From an uncultured Lachnospiraceae bacterium (GTDB lineage: Bacteria > Bacillota > Clostridia > Lachnospirales > Lachnospiraceae), in contig CAPQSW010000007.1 in assembly GCA_948688495.1 (NCBI GenBank), positions 37,773 through 101,772 on the forward strand: 64,000 nt of DNA. The letters run 5' to 3'. The translations under genes and the position numbers were made by a program. The notes under the pieces were generated by a model. It was not told where the DNA came from. It was given only the letters and a program-made list of their open reading frames with translations, and did not search any database. Numbering within the stretch: the first letter of the stretch is position 1; each line of letters starts with the position of its first letter. Of the stretch, positions 1-7,730 are shown one piece after another.

Positions 1-1
1 A

Positions 2-304
2 ATACGCAGGTTGATGGATGACCTGGATTTCAATTATGAGATTGCAAACAGCCTGTATGCGGAGTATCAATTTGTGAACCAGCAGCTCTCCATGGCGATA
101 TACAAAAATACATCCCAGAATCTTTTGGATACCAAGAGGGTTCTTGGAAATCTTTATGATGCTTTTGTGGAGGCGTCACGTCAGGATACATCAGAACCGT
201 TGATGGAAAATTCGCAGCAGGTGGTAGCGGGCATGACCTATCAAAAGGGCAGTCTGACAGAAACCTTTCAGGATTCCGATATTTCCAGAGGATTTCTGGC
301 ATAA
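2..304 (+). CDS. C-terminal part of a FliS-like flagellar chaperone (5' truncated by window)
   Basis: The reading frame is open to the left window edge, so the first internal start codons (TTG 11, ATG 14) need not be the true start. The visible 100 or so residues are mostly helical, with the pattern EIANSLYAEYQFVNQQL followed by LLDTKRVLGNLYDAFVEAS. This resembles the last two helices of FliS, the cytoplasmic chaperone that caps flagellin before export. A tail containing SRQDTSEPLMEN and ending in SRGFLA follows, which in my recollection is seen in clostridial FliS-like proteins. No other flagellar gene is visible to confirm it. The stop codon lies inside the first copy of a 38-bp direct repeat. 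The family assignment is tentative. Confidence 0.45.
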   Translation: MRRLMDDLDFNYEIANSLYAEYQFVNQQLSMAIYKNTSQNLLDTKRVLGNLYDAFVEASRQDTSEPLMENSQQVVAGMTYQKGSLTETFQDSDISRGFLA

Positions 305-358
305 GAGCTCTCATTATTTTGATATTTCCAGAGGATTTCTGGCATAAGAGGTCTCATT
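278..358. repeat. 38-bp tandem direct repeat between convergent gene ends
   Basis: Bases 278-315 and 321-358 are identical except at one position (308 C, 351 G), with a period of 43 bp. The first copy carries the stop codon of the left gene. The second copy encodes the last residues of the DUF2508 gene on the minus strand. A tandem duplication has therefore rebuilt both 3' ends. Confidence 0.9.
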
Positions 359-565
359 GAACTGTTTTGCTTTTGTCAGGAGGAATTTATAACGCATCTG
401 CATGGCGTTTACCTGGTAAATGCAGCAGTCGATGAGATCCGGTTCCATAGCATTTTCAAAATTGTCGTAGGCAAGAGCCAGATCATATCTGGCTTTTTCT
501 AAGTCATCTAAAAGTAAAGAGTAAGCAGTTATCTTAGAATTTTCTTTTTTTGCAATCTGAAACAT
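314..565 (-). CDS. DUF2508 / YaaL-family protein
   Basis: A small soluble helical protein of about 83 residues. Its core, EKARYDLALAYDNFENAMEPDLIDCCIYQVNAMQMRY (given here only as its pattern: acidic-aromatic helix, then DPDLID-like turn, then a second helix), matches the DUF2508/YaaL family, whose function is unknown. I start at ATG 565-563 because GGGGAAGG lies about 7 nt upstream; an ATG two codons earlier (571) is too close to it. Divergent from bofA, which fits the Bacillus order recR-yaaL-bofA although the orientation differs here. The last residues are encoded by the second copy of the 38-bp repeat, so the C-terminus may be lineage specific. Confidence 0.7.
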   Translation of the reverse strand: MFQIAKKENSKITAYSLLLDDLEKARYDLALAYDNFENAMEPDLIDCCIYQVNAMQMRYKFLLTKAKQFNETSYARNPLEISK

Positions 566-714
566 ACGCATTCCTTCCCCTTTTCGGTATACTGTTTGGA
601 ACAGTAACTTTATATTTAAAGTATAAGCAGCAACTTCCAATTCTATACAAAAAAGTCATAAATTTCTCCAAAAAGTATATATATGTCATAAGAGATTTTC
701 AGAGAGGGACAGGT

Positions 715-987
715 ATGGAAAATTATTATGGAATTGCAGCGATTGCGGGTATCTGTGTAGTAGTATTGCTTATGGGAACTATGAAGCAAAAGACAGCGGG
801 AATATCTAAATTTATTCTGCGCAGTATTGCTGGGACAGCGGGAATCTGCATCGTAAATGCTATCTTGGAAAGTCTGGGGATTTCCGTGGCGGCAGGAATT
901 AACCCGGTGAATGTTTTGACAATTGGAATGCTTGGTATTGGGGGCTTTGGGCTGGTTTATGGCATTTTATTGTATCGATTCTTGTAA
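715..987 (+). CDS. bofA: BofA-family pro-sigma-K processing inhibitor
   Basis: 90 residues with two or three hydrophobic segments and a C-terminal INPVNVLTIGMLGIGGFG stretch typical of the BofA family. In Bacillus, BofA sits in the outer forespore membrane and restrains the SpoIVFB protease that activates sigma-K, so the gene points to an endospore former. The start at ATG 715 follows GAGAGGGACAGG. An upstream in-frame extension to 550 runs into the DUF2508 promoter region and has no ribosome binding site. The DUF2508 neighbour supports the call by synteny with Bacillus. Confidence 0.8.
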   Translation: MENYYGIAAIAGICVVVLLMGTMKQKTAGISKFILRSIAGTAGICIVNAILESLGISVAAGINPVNVLTIGMLGIGGFGLVYGILLYRFL

Positions 988-1023
988 GTTATTTACAAAA
1001 ATTAAAAATTTTTCAAATCATAC

Positions 1024-1052
1024 TTTACAAGCAAAAGAACATGTTCTATAAT
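1024..1052 (+). promoter_or_regulatory. Sigma-A promoter of the Tad pilus operon
   Basis: TTTACA at 1024-1029 and TATAAT at 1047-1052 are separated by exactly 17 bp. This lies about 65 bp upstream of the first Tad gene and is the only good promoter seen before the locus. Confidence 0.7.
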
Positions 1053-1118
1053 CCAAAACATCACTGATTCGCGAACAGGAGAGTTATCTGAAAGAGGTGA
1101 TAAATTGGGGAGGTGAAA

Positions 1119-1619
1119 ATGCTGTCCTGCCTCACACTGTTAAGTATTGCGGCGGCAGCAGACATACAGAGCTTACGGATTAGTAACCGGCTGATTGTAA
1201 GCGGTTTATTTCTCGGATGTTCCTTCCAGGTTCTGGAGTTGGGAATGAAGGGGATTGGCGTTTTTCTTATAAACGTGTCTATACCGGTTATCTTATTTTA
1301 TCTATTGTTTCTGATACGTGCCCTGGGGGCAGGCGACATCAAACTTTTTTCTATGATTGGCGGTATTTGGGATTTACGGATGCTTTGTATTACGATAGCA
1401 GTATCTTTCCTGGTGGCCGCAGTAATGTCGTTTTGTAAGATTCTTTATTATCGAAATTTCATTTTACGTCTACGGATATTCAGGGAATATATAGAGCATG
1501 TGCTGTCATGCCGCAGGCTTGTGCAATATCCGCAGGAATCTCAGGGAAATCAACACATCATTCATTTTTCAATCGCAATTTTAATTGGCTGTGCAATCGC
1601 TATGGAGGTGGCTTATTGA
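1119..1619 (+). CDS. Type IV prepilin peptidase, A24 family (TadV/CpaA-like), first copy
   Basis: 166-residue polytopic membrane aspartic protease that would remove the leader peptides of Flp and TadE-type prepilins at the cytoplasmic face. Both catalytic aspartates are present: D15 in the ADIQSLRIS segment and D73 in the GxGD motif (GAGDIKLF). The start at ATG 1119 has GGGGAGG 5 nt upstream; an in-frame GTG at 1113 overlaps that site. First gene of the Tad operon; its stop overlaps the TTG start of the next gene. A second A24 peptidase lies in the same operon at 8652. Confidence 0.85.
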   Translation: MLSCLTLLSIAAAADIQSLRISNRLIVSGLFLGCSFQVLELGMKGIGVFLINVSIPVILFYLLFLIRALGAGDIKLFSMIGGIWDLRMLCITIAVSFLVAAVMSFCKILYYRNFILRLRIFREYIEHVLSCRRLVQYPQESQGNQHIIHFSIAILIGCAIAMEVAY

Positions 1620-2689
1620 GAAAAATTTTAATTGCTGTCTGTGACGGGGACGGCTCATATGGGGAAAAGCTGGGGGAATGGATTTCCTTACAGAAGGGTG
1701 ATAAGATGCAATGCGTATCCTTTTCTTCACCAGAATGCTTTTTAGAACATTTAAGCAGGCAGAGACAGGATATTGTATTGCTGGGCCAGGGTTTTTTAAG
1801 TGACGCGCGAATATGCAAAGAGATTTCACGCGTAAAGGAGGAAAAGGAGGGGCAGATGCACGGGACGGACAGTGTCTTATGGATACGTCTGCGAGGCATG
1901 GAAGACAGGGAGCGGCTTAACGACGTTATCAGGGGTATTCCCTCTGTGGACAAATACCAGCCGGCATCCCGGATTCTAAGGGAAGTGTTCTCTGTTTACC
2001 AGGATCAGGGGAAGGAGATGCCAGAGCAAATGGAAGGCAAAAAAGAGGTGATTGGCGTTTATTCACCAGGGCATAGCATATGGCAGACCCCTTTTTCACT
2101 GACCTTTGCACAGACGCTGGTGCAAAAAGAAAAGGTACTTTATGTCAATTTAAAAGAGTGCGCGGGGTTTAAAGGGTGGTTTCAACAGAAATATGAGAAG
2201 GATCTTCTTGATGTTATGTATCTGTGCCTGGATGGCGGAGGAAATGTATCAAACTGTATCAGCAGCGCACTATATACGATAGAGGGGATTGATTATATTC
2301 CCCCGGCAGAAGATGGTGGATGCCTAGGAGAAGTTTCGGCGCAGGATTATCTGAAGTTTGTAGAACTTTTACGGGAAAGAAGCGGTTATGAAGTAATCGT
2401 GCTGGACTTTGGGATGATGGTCCCCGGATTTTTTCGGCTGCTGGGAATGTGTAGCAAGGTCTATATTGTCACAGAGCCTGGAGAGCTGCAGGCTGCACCG
2501 TTGCAGCAGTTTCAGCAGATGGCGTCGAGACAGGGGGAGGAGGAGTTGCAAAAAAAGCTGATCTATCTGACACTTCCTGTTGTGACTGCGGGAAGCTGCC
2601 GGGGGACTGGAAAGATGCAGCAATGGCTCTGGGGGGCAATGGGAGATTTCAGCCGGAGGCTGGCGGGGGTACAGGGTGGAACAGATTAG
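1616..2689 (+). CDS. tadZ: TadZ/CpaE-like pilus assembly protein, degenerate ParA ATPase fold
   Basis: About 357 residues. The first 110 resemble an atypical receiver domain, and from about residue 143 a MinD/ParA-type fold begins. The expected deviant Walker A (KGGxGKT) is replaced by SPGHSIWQTPFS, so nucleotide binding may be weakened or lost, as is common in TadZ. In other bacteria TadZ localises the Tad machine. I chose TTG 1616 because it overlaps the stop of the peptidase gene (translational coupling) and follows TGGAGG; a longer open frame from 1508 lies inside the previous gene. The 3' end overlaps tadA by 14 nt. Confidence 0.75.
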   Translation: MRKILIAVCDGDGSYGEKLGEWISLQKGDKMQCVSFSSPECFLEHLSRQRQDIVLLGQGFLSDARICKEISRVKEEKEGQMHGTDSVLWIRLRGMEDRERLNDVIRGIPSVDKYQPASRILREVFSVYQDQGKEMPEQMEGKKEVIGVYSPGHSIWQTPFSLTFAQTLVQKEKVLYVNLKECAGFKGWFQQKYEKDLLDVMYLCLDGGGNVSNCISSALYTIEGIDYIPPAEDGGCLGEVSAQDYLKFVELLRERSGYEVIVLDFGMMVPGFFRLLGMCSKVYIVTEPGELQAAPLQQFQQMASRQGEEELQKKLIYLTLPVVTAGSCRGTGKMQQWLWGAMGDFSRRLAGVQGGTD

Positions 2690-3890
2690 GAAAAATGTAA
2701 TCGCGCAGCTTGATATGACAAGGGAACATGAGGAGGAAGAACTTCTTGCCGTCATTGATGAAGAAATCTGCCGGGAGGCAAAGGAACGGGTGATTCCTTT
2801 GAGCTGGAGGCGCGAGTTGCGGATGCAGGTGTTTCATTCCCTAAGGAAGCTGGATGTGCTGCAGGAGCTTTTAAGTGAAGATGATGTTACAGAAATTATG
2901 GTGAATGATGCACAACATATTTTTTACGAGAAAGAAGGAGAAATCCATGCATGGGACAAGTCGTTTTCTTCCAGGGAAAAGCTGGAAGACATTATCCAAC
3001 AGATGGTAGGAAGCCATAACCGGGTAATTAACGAGGCAGAACCCATTGCAGATACCAGGCTTTCGGACGGCTCCAGGGTAAATGTGGTATTGCCTCCAGT
3101 GGCGCTGGAGGGACCGGTAGTCTCCATCCGTAAGTTTCCCAAACATCCCATTCTGATGGAGCAGATGATTGGGAAGGAAAGCATCAGTATAGAATGTGCG
3201 AGGTTTTTGCAAACGCTGGTAAGGGCAGGATACAATATCTTTATTTCCGGGGGAACCGGTTCTGGGAAAACAACATTTCTTAATGCATTGTCAGAATTTA
3301 TCCCGAAAACAGAACGAGTGATTACAATAGAGGATTCCGCAGAATTGCAGATTCAGGGCATCCGCAATCTGGTGCGGATGGAAACACGCAGTGTCCGGTC
3401 AGATGGGAAATTATCCATCAGTATACGTGATTTAATCCGTACAGCGCTTCGTATGAGACCAGACAGGATAATCGTAGGGGAAATCCGGGGGGCAGAGTGT
3501 CTGGACATGTTGCAGGCAATGAATACAGGCCATGACGGCTCGTTGAGCACCGGGCATGCTAATAGCTGTCAGGATATGATAAGCCGCATGGAGACAATGG
3601 TTCTCATGGGAATGGAACTCCCCCTGCAGGCAATCCGTGCACAGATTGCGGCGGGCGTGGATATCCTGGTGCATCTGGGGAGGCTCAGGGACCGCAGCCG
3701 GAGACTTCTTGCCATTATGGAGATTGACAGGATAGAAGAGGGTGAAATCCGTCTGAATCCTTTATATGAGTTTGTGGAGATGGGGGAGGTGGATGGCAGG
3801 ATCAGTGGGAGCTGGATAAAAACGGGTGAATTGATTCACAGAGGAAAATTGTACGCAGCGGGAATGGAGGTGGAGGATGTCAGGCAATGA
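2676..3890 (+). CDS. tadA: TadA/CpaF secretion ATPase
   Basis: 404-residue GspE/VirB11-type ATPase that powers Flp pilus assembly. Visible motifs are a conserved N-terminal LSEDDVTEIMVND segment, Walker A GGTGSGKTT near residue 192, an Asp-box region, Walker B RIIVGEIRG near 265, and the histidine-rich NTGHDGSLSTGHANS near 284. Length is normal for CpaF. Translation starts at GTG 2676 inside the end of tadZ. The stop overlaps the tadB start as ATGA. All catalytic motifs are intact. Confidence 0.95.
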   Translation: MEQIRKNVIAQLDMTREHEEEELLAVIDEEICREAKERVIPLSWRRELRMQVFHSLRKLDVLQELLSEDDVTEIMVNDAQHIFYEKEGEIHAWDKSFSSREKLEDIIQQMVGSHNRVINEAEPIADTRLSDGSRVNVVLPPVALEGPVVSIRKFPKHPILMEQMIGKESISIECARFLQTLVRAGYNIFISGGTGSGKTTFLNALSEFIPKTERVITIEDSAELQIQGIRNLVRMETRSVRSDGKLSISIRDLIRTALRMRPDRIIVGEIRGAECLDMLQAMNTGHDGSLSTGHANSCQDMISRMETMVLMGMELPLQAIRAQIAAGVDILVHLGRLRDRSRRLLAIMEIDRIEEGEIRLNPLYEFVEMGEVDGRISGSWIKTGELIHRGKLYAAGMEVEDVRQ

Positions 3891-4642
3891 AAAAACAAGG
3901 AGCAATGGATTATCGAACGTATACGCTTAACGCGAAGGAAAATCTGCTTTGGGTTTTGTCGGCTTCTGCGGCTACTGGGCTGGTCTCGTGGCTGTTTTAC
4001 CAAAGCTTATATGCAATGGCAGGACAAGTGCCGCTATTGTTTCTGACACGGAGGTTTCTTTGCAGGTATCGGCTTGGAAAGCGGAGACAGGAAATGTTAT
4101 ATCAGTTTGGAGAAATGCTGCAGATGATGTACGCTTCCTTAAAAGCGGGATGTTCCGTAGAAAATGCTTTTATACAGGCTTTAAAAGAGTATGCAAATCT
4201 GTATGGAGAAAAGGATATTATGGCGTTGGAGTTTTGTAATATCAGTCATCGTATGATGCTGAACGAGCCTTTAGAGCAATTGATGGAGGATTTTGCGCAA
4301 CGCAGCGGAGTAGAAGAAATTGTCAGCTTTTCTCAGGTATTTGCTTTTGCAAAGAGAAGCGGAGGGGATATGAGGGAAATTTTCCAGGGCACTGTAAAAA
4401 AAATCCGCCAAAAAGCAGAGGTAGAACGGGAGATTGCCACGGTGATAACGGCAAAGAAAACAGAACAACGTATCATGGATTTGGTGCCCTTTGGAATCCT
4501 ATTTTATGTGGGGATGACGTCGCCGGAATTTCTGGCGCCGCTGTACCATAATCCTCTAGGGGTAATGGCCATGACAATCTGTCTGTTTGTGTATGCTGGC
4601 GCATTTTTCCTTGCAGAGAAGATTTTAGACATTCAGATTTGA
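3887..4642 (+). CDS. tadB: TadB-like inner-membrane platform protein (T2SSF domain)
   Basis: 251 residues with paired N-terminal hydrophobic segments, a cytoplasmic four-helix T2SSF domain (MLYQFGEMLQMMYASLKAG...SVENAF), and two C-terminal membrane segments. TadB and TadC form the membrane platform on which the TadA ATPase acts. The ATGA overlap with tadA implies coupled translation. Followed by an unusual 101-bp spacer holding a direct repeat before tadC. Confidence 0.9.
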   Translation: MKKQGAMDYRTYTLNAKENLLWVLSASAATGLVSWLFYQSLYAMAGQVPLLFLTRRFLCRYRLGKRRQEMLYQFGEMLQMMYASLKAGCSVENAFIQALKEYANLYGEKDIMALEFCNISHRMMLNEPLEQLMEDFAQRSGVEEIVSFSQVFAFAKRSGGDMREIFQGTVKKIRQKAEVEREIATVITAKKTEQRIMDLVPFGILFYVGMTSPEFLAPLYHNPLGVMAMTICLFVYAGAFFLAEKILDIQI

Positions 4643-4647
4643 GGAGC

Positions 4648-4762
4648 AAGGCAAATGCGAAGCATTTATGGAATGCCTTGCGACGAATTGGCAGGTGTCG
4701 CAAAGCGGCGCGTGCCGTTACCGCAAAAAAAGGAGGAAGGCAAATGCGAAGCATTTATGGAA
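4648..4762 (+). repeat. 26-bp direct repeat with hairpins spanning the tadB-tadC spacer and tadC start
   Basis: The 26-bp segments 4648-4673 and 4737-4762 are identical, 89 bp apart. The second contains the tadC ribosome binding site tail and start codon. Each copy contains the small palindrome AAATGC-GAA-GCATTT over the start codon. Between them lies a further inverted repeat, TTGCGAC/GTCGCAA (4678-4684 and 4696-4702). It looks like a short duplication or small mobile repeat inserted into the operon. Confidence 0.85.
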
Positions 4763-5955
4763 ATCGGGTAGTGTTAATTCTTTTTGTGGGCTTTCTACTG
4801 GCTGTAGGAATCGGGTGGCTGGATAAAAGGGAGGAAATAAAGACGAAGGTTGCCAGAGGCGAGCCAGGGCGGGGGGTTCAGGAAAAGGAATTTTTTGTGG
4901 ATATAAAGGGGGAAATGGAGAATTATCCGCTGAAGCTGGAGATTGGGGAGCAAAAGCTTACCAGGGAGCAGAGAGAGGAATATCTGGACAGGGCGAAAAG
5001 GGAACTGGATCTGTTGATTCTTGGAGAAAATTCCTCCAAAGATGAGATTACACAAGCGTTATATCTGCCAGAATATCTGCAGAATGGAGTGGTGGAGGCT
5101 TCCTACCGGTTCTCTGATTACGATATTTTCCATTTAGATGGAACGCTCAGGCAGGAGCCAAAGGAAGCGGTTGTTGTGGAGGTTACCGCAGAACTTATCT
5201 GCCAGGAAGAAGTCTGCCTCTATCAGTTTTCGGTACAGGCAGTACCGCCGGAAAAATCTTCGCAGCAACAGATAGCCGAAAAATTAAAAGCGCTGATATC
5301 CACTCAGAACCAGGAGGAAGGCAAGGATTATGTAAATCTGCCGGAAGAAGTGGATGGTCAGACGGTTGTCTGGCGGCAAAAAATGGGAAACCGGGGTCTG
5401 ATAGTAGCTTTTATGAGCGTTGCAGTGGCAGCAGGTCTCATTTTCCATGAGAAGGAGGTGAGTAAGCGTAAGAAGCGGGAACGAGACAGCCAGATGATGC
5501 TCGATTATGCCGGGATTGTAGGAAAGTTTTCGCTGTTGATTGGGGCGGGGATGAATATTCCTCTTGCCTGGGAAAAAATTGCGTTGGCCTATCAGGAAAA
5601 GAGGGAAGGAAAAGAGGTTGAGAAACGATATGCCTATGAGGAAATGCTCTATACCTTGCATGAGATTCGTGATGGCATGGGAGAATTAAAGGCTTATGAG
5701 AATTTTGGGAACCGGTGCGGGCTTGGTGCATACCGCAGGTTATCTGCCATGATAGTACAAAATGTCCGTAAAGGAACGCAAGGAATGCAAAGGCTGTTGG
5801 AGCAGGAGGAATGGGAGGCTTATGAACAGCGCAAGGCACACGCAAGGCAGGCGGGTGAGGAGGCTGGTACAAAACTGCTACTTCCTATGGGGATTATGCT
5901 GGTGATTGTGCTGGCAATTCTGGTCATACCTGCCGGAATGACACTGAATTTATAG
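4744..5955 (+). CDS. tadC: TadC-like platform protein with large extracytoplasmic insert
   Basis: About 403 residues. An N-terminal membrane segment (residues 7-26) is followed by about 200 residues of charged sequence that should lie outside the membrane, a second membrane segment (about 220-235), the T2SSF domain (YAGIVGKFSLLIGAGMNIPLAW), and a C-terminal hydrophobic segment. Classical TadC lacks this exterior domain. The start at ATG 4744 follows AAAGGAGGAAGG; the upstream in-frame extension to 4639 reads through repeat sequence and is rejected. Works with TadB and TadA. Confidence 0.85.
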   Translation: MRSIYGNRVVLILFVGFLLAVGIGWLDKREEIKTKVARGEPGRGVQEKEFFVDIKGEMENYPLKLEIGEQKLTREQREEYLDRAKRELDLLILGENSSKDEITQALYLPEYLQNGVVEASYRFSDYDIFHLDGTLRQEPKEAVVVEVTAELICQEEVCLYQFSVQAVPPEKSSQQQIAEKLKALISTQNQEEGKDYVNLPEEVDGQTVVWRQKMGNRGLIVAFMSVAVAAGLIFHEKEVSKRKKRERDSQMMLDYAGIVGKFSLLIGAGMNIPLAWEKIALAYQEKREGKEVEKRYAYEEMLYTLHEIRDGMGELKAYENFGNRCGLGAYRRLSAMIVQNVRKGTQGMQRLLEQEEWEAYEQRKAHARQAGEEAGTKLLLPMGIMLVIVLAILVIPAGMTLNL

Positions 5956-5970
5956 AATCATAATTTTAAG

Positions 5971-5989
5971 TGGCAGCCACGGACTGCCA
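5971..5989 (+). other. Short hairpin before the flp pilin gene
   Basis: TGGCAG (5971-5976) pairs with CTGCCA (5984-5989). It lies just upstream of the AAAGGAG site of the pilin gene and has no T-run, so it is more likely a processing or mRNA-stabilising element than a terminator. Confidence 0.4.
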
Positions 5990-6006
5990 GGAAAGGAGAA
6001 TCATAT

Positions 6007-6183
6007 ATGATGCAGGAATTTAAAAGTTTTTTGAGAGAAGAAGATGGAATGGGTGTTGTGGAGGTTATTCTAATTATCGTAATCCTTATCAGTCTGGCAT
6101 TGTTATTCAAGGAGCAGATTACAAGTCTGGTAGACAAGATTCTGAAAAAGATAACGTCACAGGCAGGCAAAGTTTATAAATAA
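6007..6183 (+). CDS. Flp1-like type IVb pilin (major pilin candidate)
   Basis: A 58-residue gene, below usual ORF length cut-offs. The protein has a short charged leader, a prepilin cleavage site G14|MGVVE with Glu at +5, and one long hydrophobic helix (VVEVILIIVILISLALLF), as in Flp pilins. Position between tadC and the DUF5702/TadE genes is where the major pilin is expected. The start at ATG 6007 (or 6010) follows AAAGGAG. Predicted substrate of the two A24 peptidases in the operon. A hairpin upstream could raise its transcript level. Confidence 0.88.
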   Translation: MMQEFKSFLREEDGMGVVEVILIIVILISLALLFKEQITSLVDKILKKITSQAGKVYK

Positions 6184-6194
6184 CGGGGAAAAGG

Positions 6195-7730
6195 ATGAAA
6201 GAGAGGAAAAGCTGCCATATTTGCGGTAAGCAGAAAGGAAGTATCACGCTGTTTCTTGCTCTTATCCTGGCGCTGGTATTTTCGTTAATTTTTTCTCTGT
6301 TAGAAGCGGCCAGGGTTCAGGCGCTTGATAAGATTGCCGCAAGAAAACTTTTGCTGGGTCTGGAATCTGCGTTTGGAGAATATCAGCCGGATTTATGGGA
6401 GGAATATGGCCTGTTGTTCCTAGATGGAGGCGATAACTCCGGGAAGCTGGATTTGCGCCTGCTGGAAGGACACATGCTGGAGGAAGACGCCTTGGAACAG
6501 AAGGAAAGCGGATTCTTTCAGATGGCATTGCGCAATATGGAGATAACAGGATATACTCTGGCGACGGATGATGGAGGGATTGCTTTCAAAGGACAGGTAT
6601 GTGCCGCTATTCAGGCGCAGATTACAGAAGGAGCTATGGAACTGTTGCGCGGGAAAGCGCAAAGGGGAGAGGAAATTGCGCAGGAGAGCAAAGAATTGGA
6701 GAGACAATGGGACTCTGCAAAAAATGCAATGGCAGAGGCAGAGAAGATAGAAAAAGATAAGTCTTCGTCCGAAGCATCTGGCACGGCAGACCAGGGAAAA
6801 ACGGCCAAAGGGGATCTGAAAGTTTCAGATGGGAACCTCCCGGAAAATCCGGTAGAATCCGTAGAACAGTTAAAGCGCTCCCTAACGCTTGACCTGGTGA
6901 CAGAAAATCCCACAGAAATTTCTAAAAAGGCAATCGTACTTTCGGATACACTGGAAAAGCGGCCAAAGGAACAGGGAAACCTAAAAGTGTCCGGGGGCGG
7001 CGTGCTGGACAAATTGTTGCTGTTACAGTATCTGGATTTGTTTTTTTCCTGTGGAAGCGGTTCTGGGAAAAGAGGAAGTGAGGAGCATGCGCTTGAGTAC
7101 GAGCTTGAGTATTGTATAGCGGGAAAAGAGTCGGATTACAGCAATCTGGAAAAGACGGTAAAAGAGCTGCTTCTCATTCGCGAAGCAGGAAACTTTGCAA
7201 CCATTATGCAGGATGGGAAAAAACAGGCGCTTGCGCTTGAAATAGCGACGGCAGCAGTAGGGTTTACGGGGCTTGCGCCTCTTATAAAGGCTGTGCAGGT
7301 TGGAATCCTGTTGGCGTGGTGCTATATTGAGAGTATTTTGGATGTGCGATGCCTGCTGGCCGGTGGACGTGTCGCATTGGTAAAGGCTGTTTCGGATTGG
7401 AAAAGCGACGTATCTCTGGGAAAGGAGGTATTGTCAGAGAAAAAAGAAAGAACAGGAAGCAAAGAGGATGGGCTGGATTATCGGGAATATCTGCAGATTT
7501 TATTATTGCTGGTCCCCGAACAGGTATTGGTGTACCGGGCAATGGATGTTGTAGAAAACAATATGCGTTGTAAGGATGCTTCTTTTCGGATGGACTGCCA
7601 AATTCATGGTGTTCAGGCAGAGGGAGTTTATGCGGCGAATCCATTGTTTGCCTCGTTTGTTACAGCCGTAAGGACAAAGGACAGGGCGTATCATTTTCGT
7701 GAACATTGTTCCTTTGCGTATTTGGATTAA
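6195..7730 (+). CDS. DUF5702-type Tad-locus membrane-anchored protein
   Basis: 511 residues. A charged N-terminus and KGSITLFLALILALVFSLIFSLLEAARVQA give a TadE/TadG-like anchor. A long mostly helical exterior region follows, with a low-complexity charged stretch around residues 180-260, then a weakly hydrophobic segment around 350-380. The anchor lacks Glu at +5 of a G|SITLF site, so cleavage by the prepilin peptidase is doubtful. I recognise the arrangement as the DUF5702 family found in clostridial Tad loci; its role is probably minor pilin-like or TadG-like, but this is inference. Confidence 0.7.
   Translation: MKERKSCHICGKQKGSITLFLALILALVFSLIFSLLEAARVQALDKIAARKLLLGLESAFGEYQPDLWEEYGLLFLDGGDNSGKLDLRLLEGHMLEEDALEQKESGFFQMALRNMEITGYTLATDDGGIAFKGQVCAAIQAQITEGAMELLRGKAQRGEEIAQESKELERQWDSAKNAMAEAEKIEKDKSSSEASGTADQGKTAKGDLKVSDGNLPENPVESVEQLKRSLTLDLVTENPTEISKKAIVLSDTLEKRPKEQGNLKVSGGGVLDKLLLLQYLDLFFSCGSGSGKRGSEEHALEYELEYCIAGKESDYSNLEKTVKELLLIREAGNFATIMQDGKKQALALEIATAAVGFTGLAPLIKAVQVGILLAWCYIESILDVRCLLAGGRVALVKAVSDWKSDVSLGKEVLSEKKERTGSKEDGLDYREYLQILLLLVPEQVLVYRAMDVVENNMRCKDASFRMDCQIHGVQAEGVYAANPLFASFVTAVRTKDRAYHFREHCSFAYLD

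Noticed and set aside
4639..4743. N-terminal extension of tadC to TTG 4639
   Set aside because: It reads through the 26-bp repeat region with a basic non-membrane sequence, and a strong AAAGGAGGAAGG site sits before ATG 4744.
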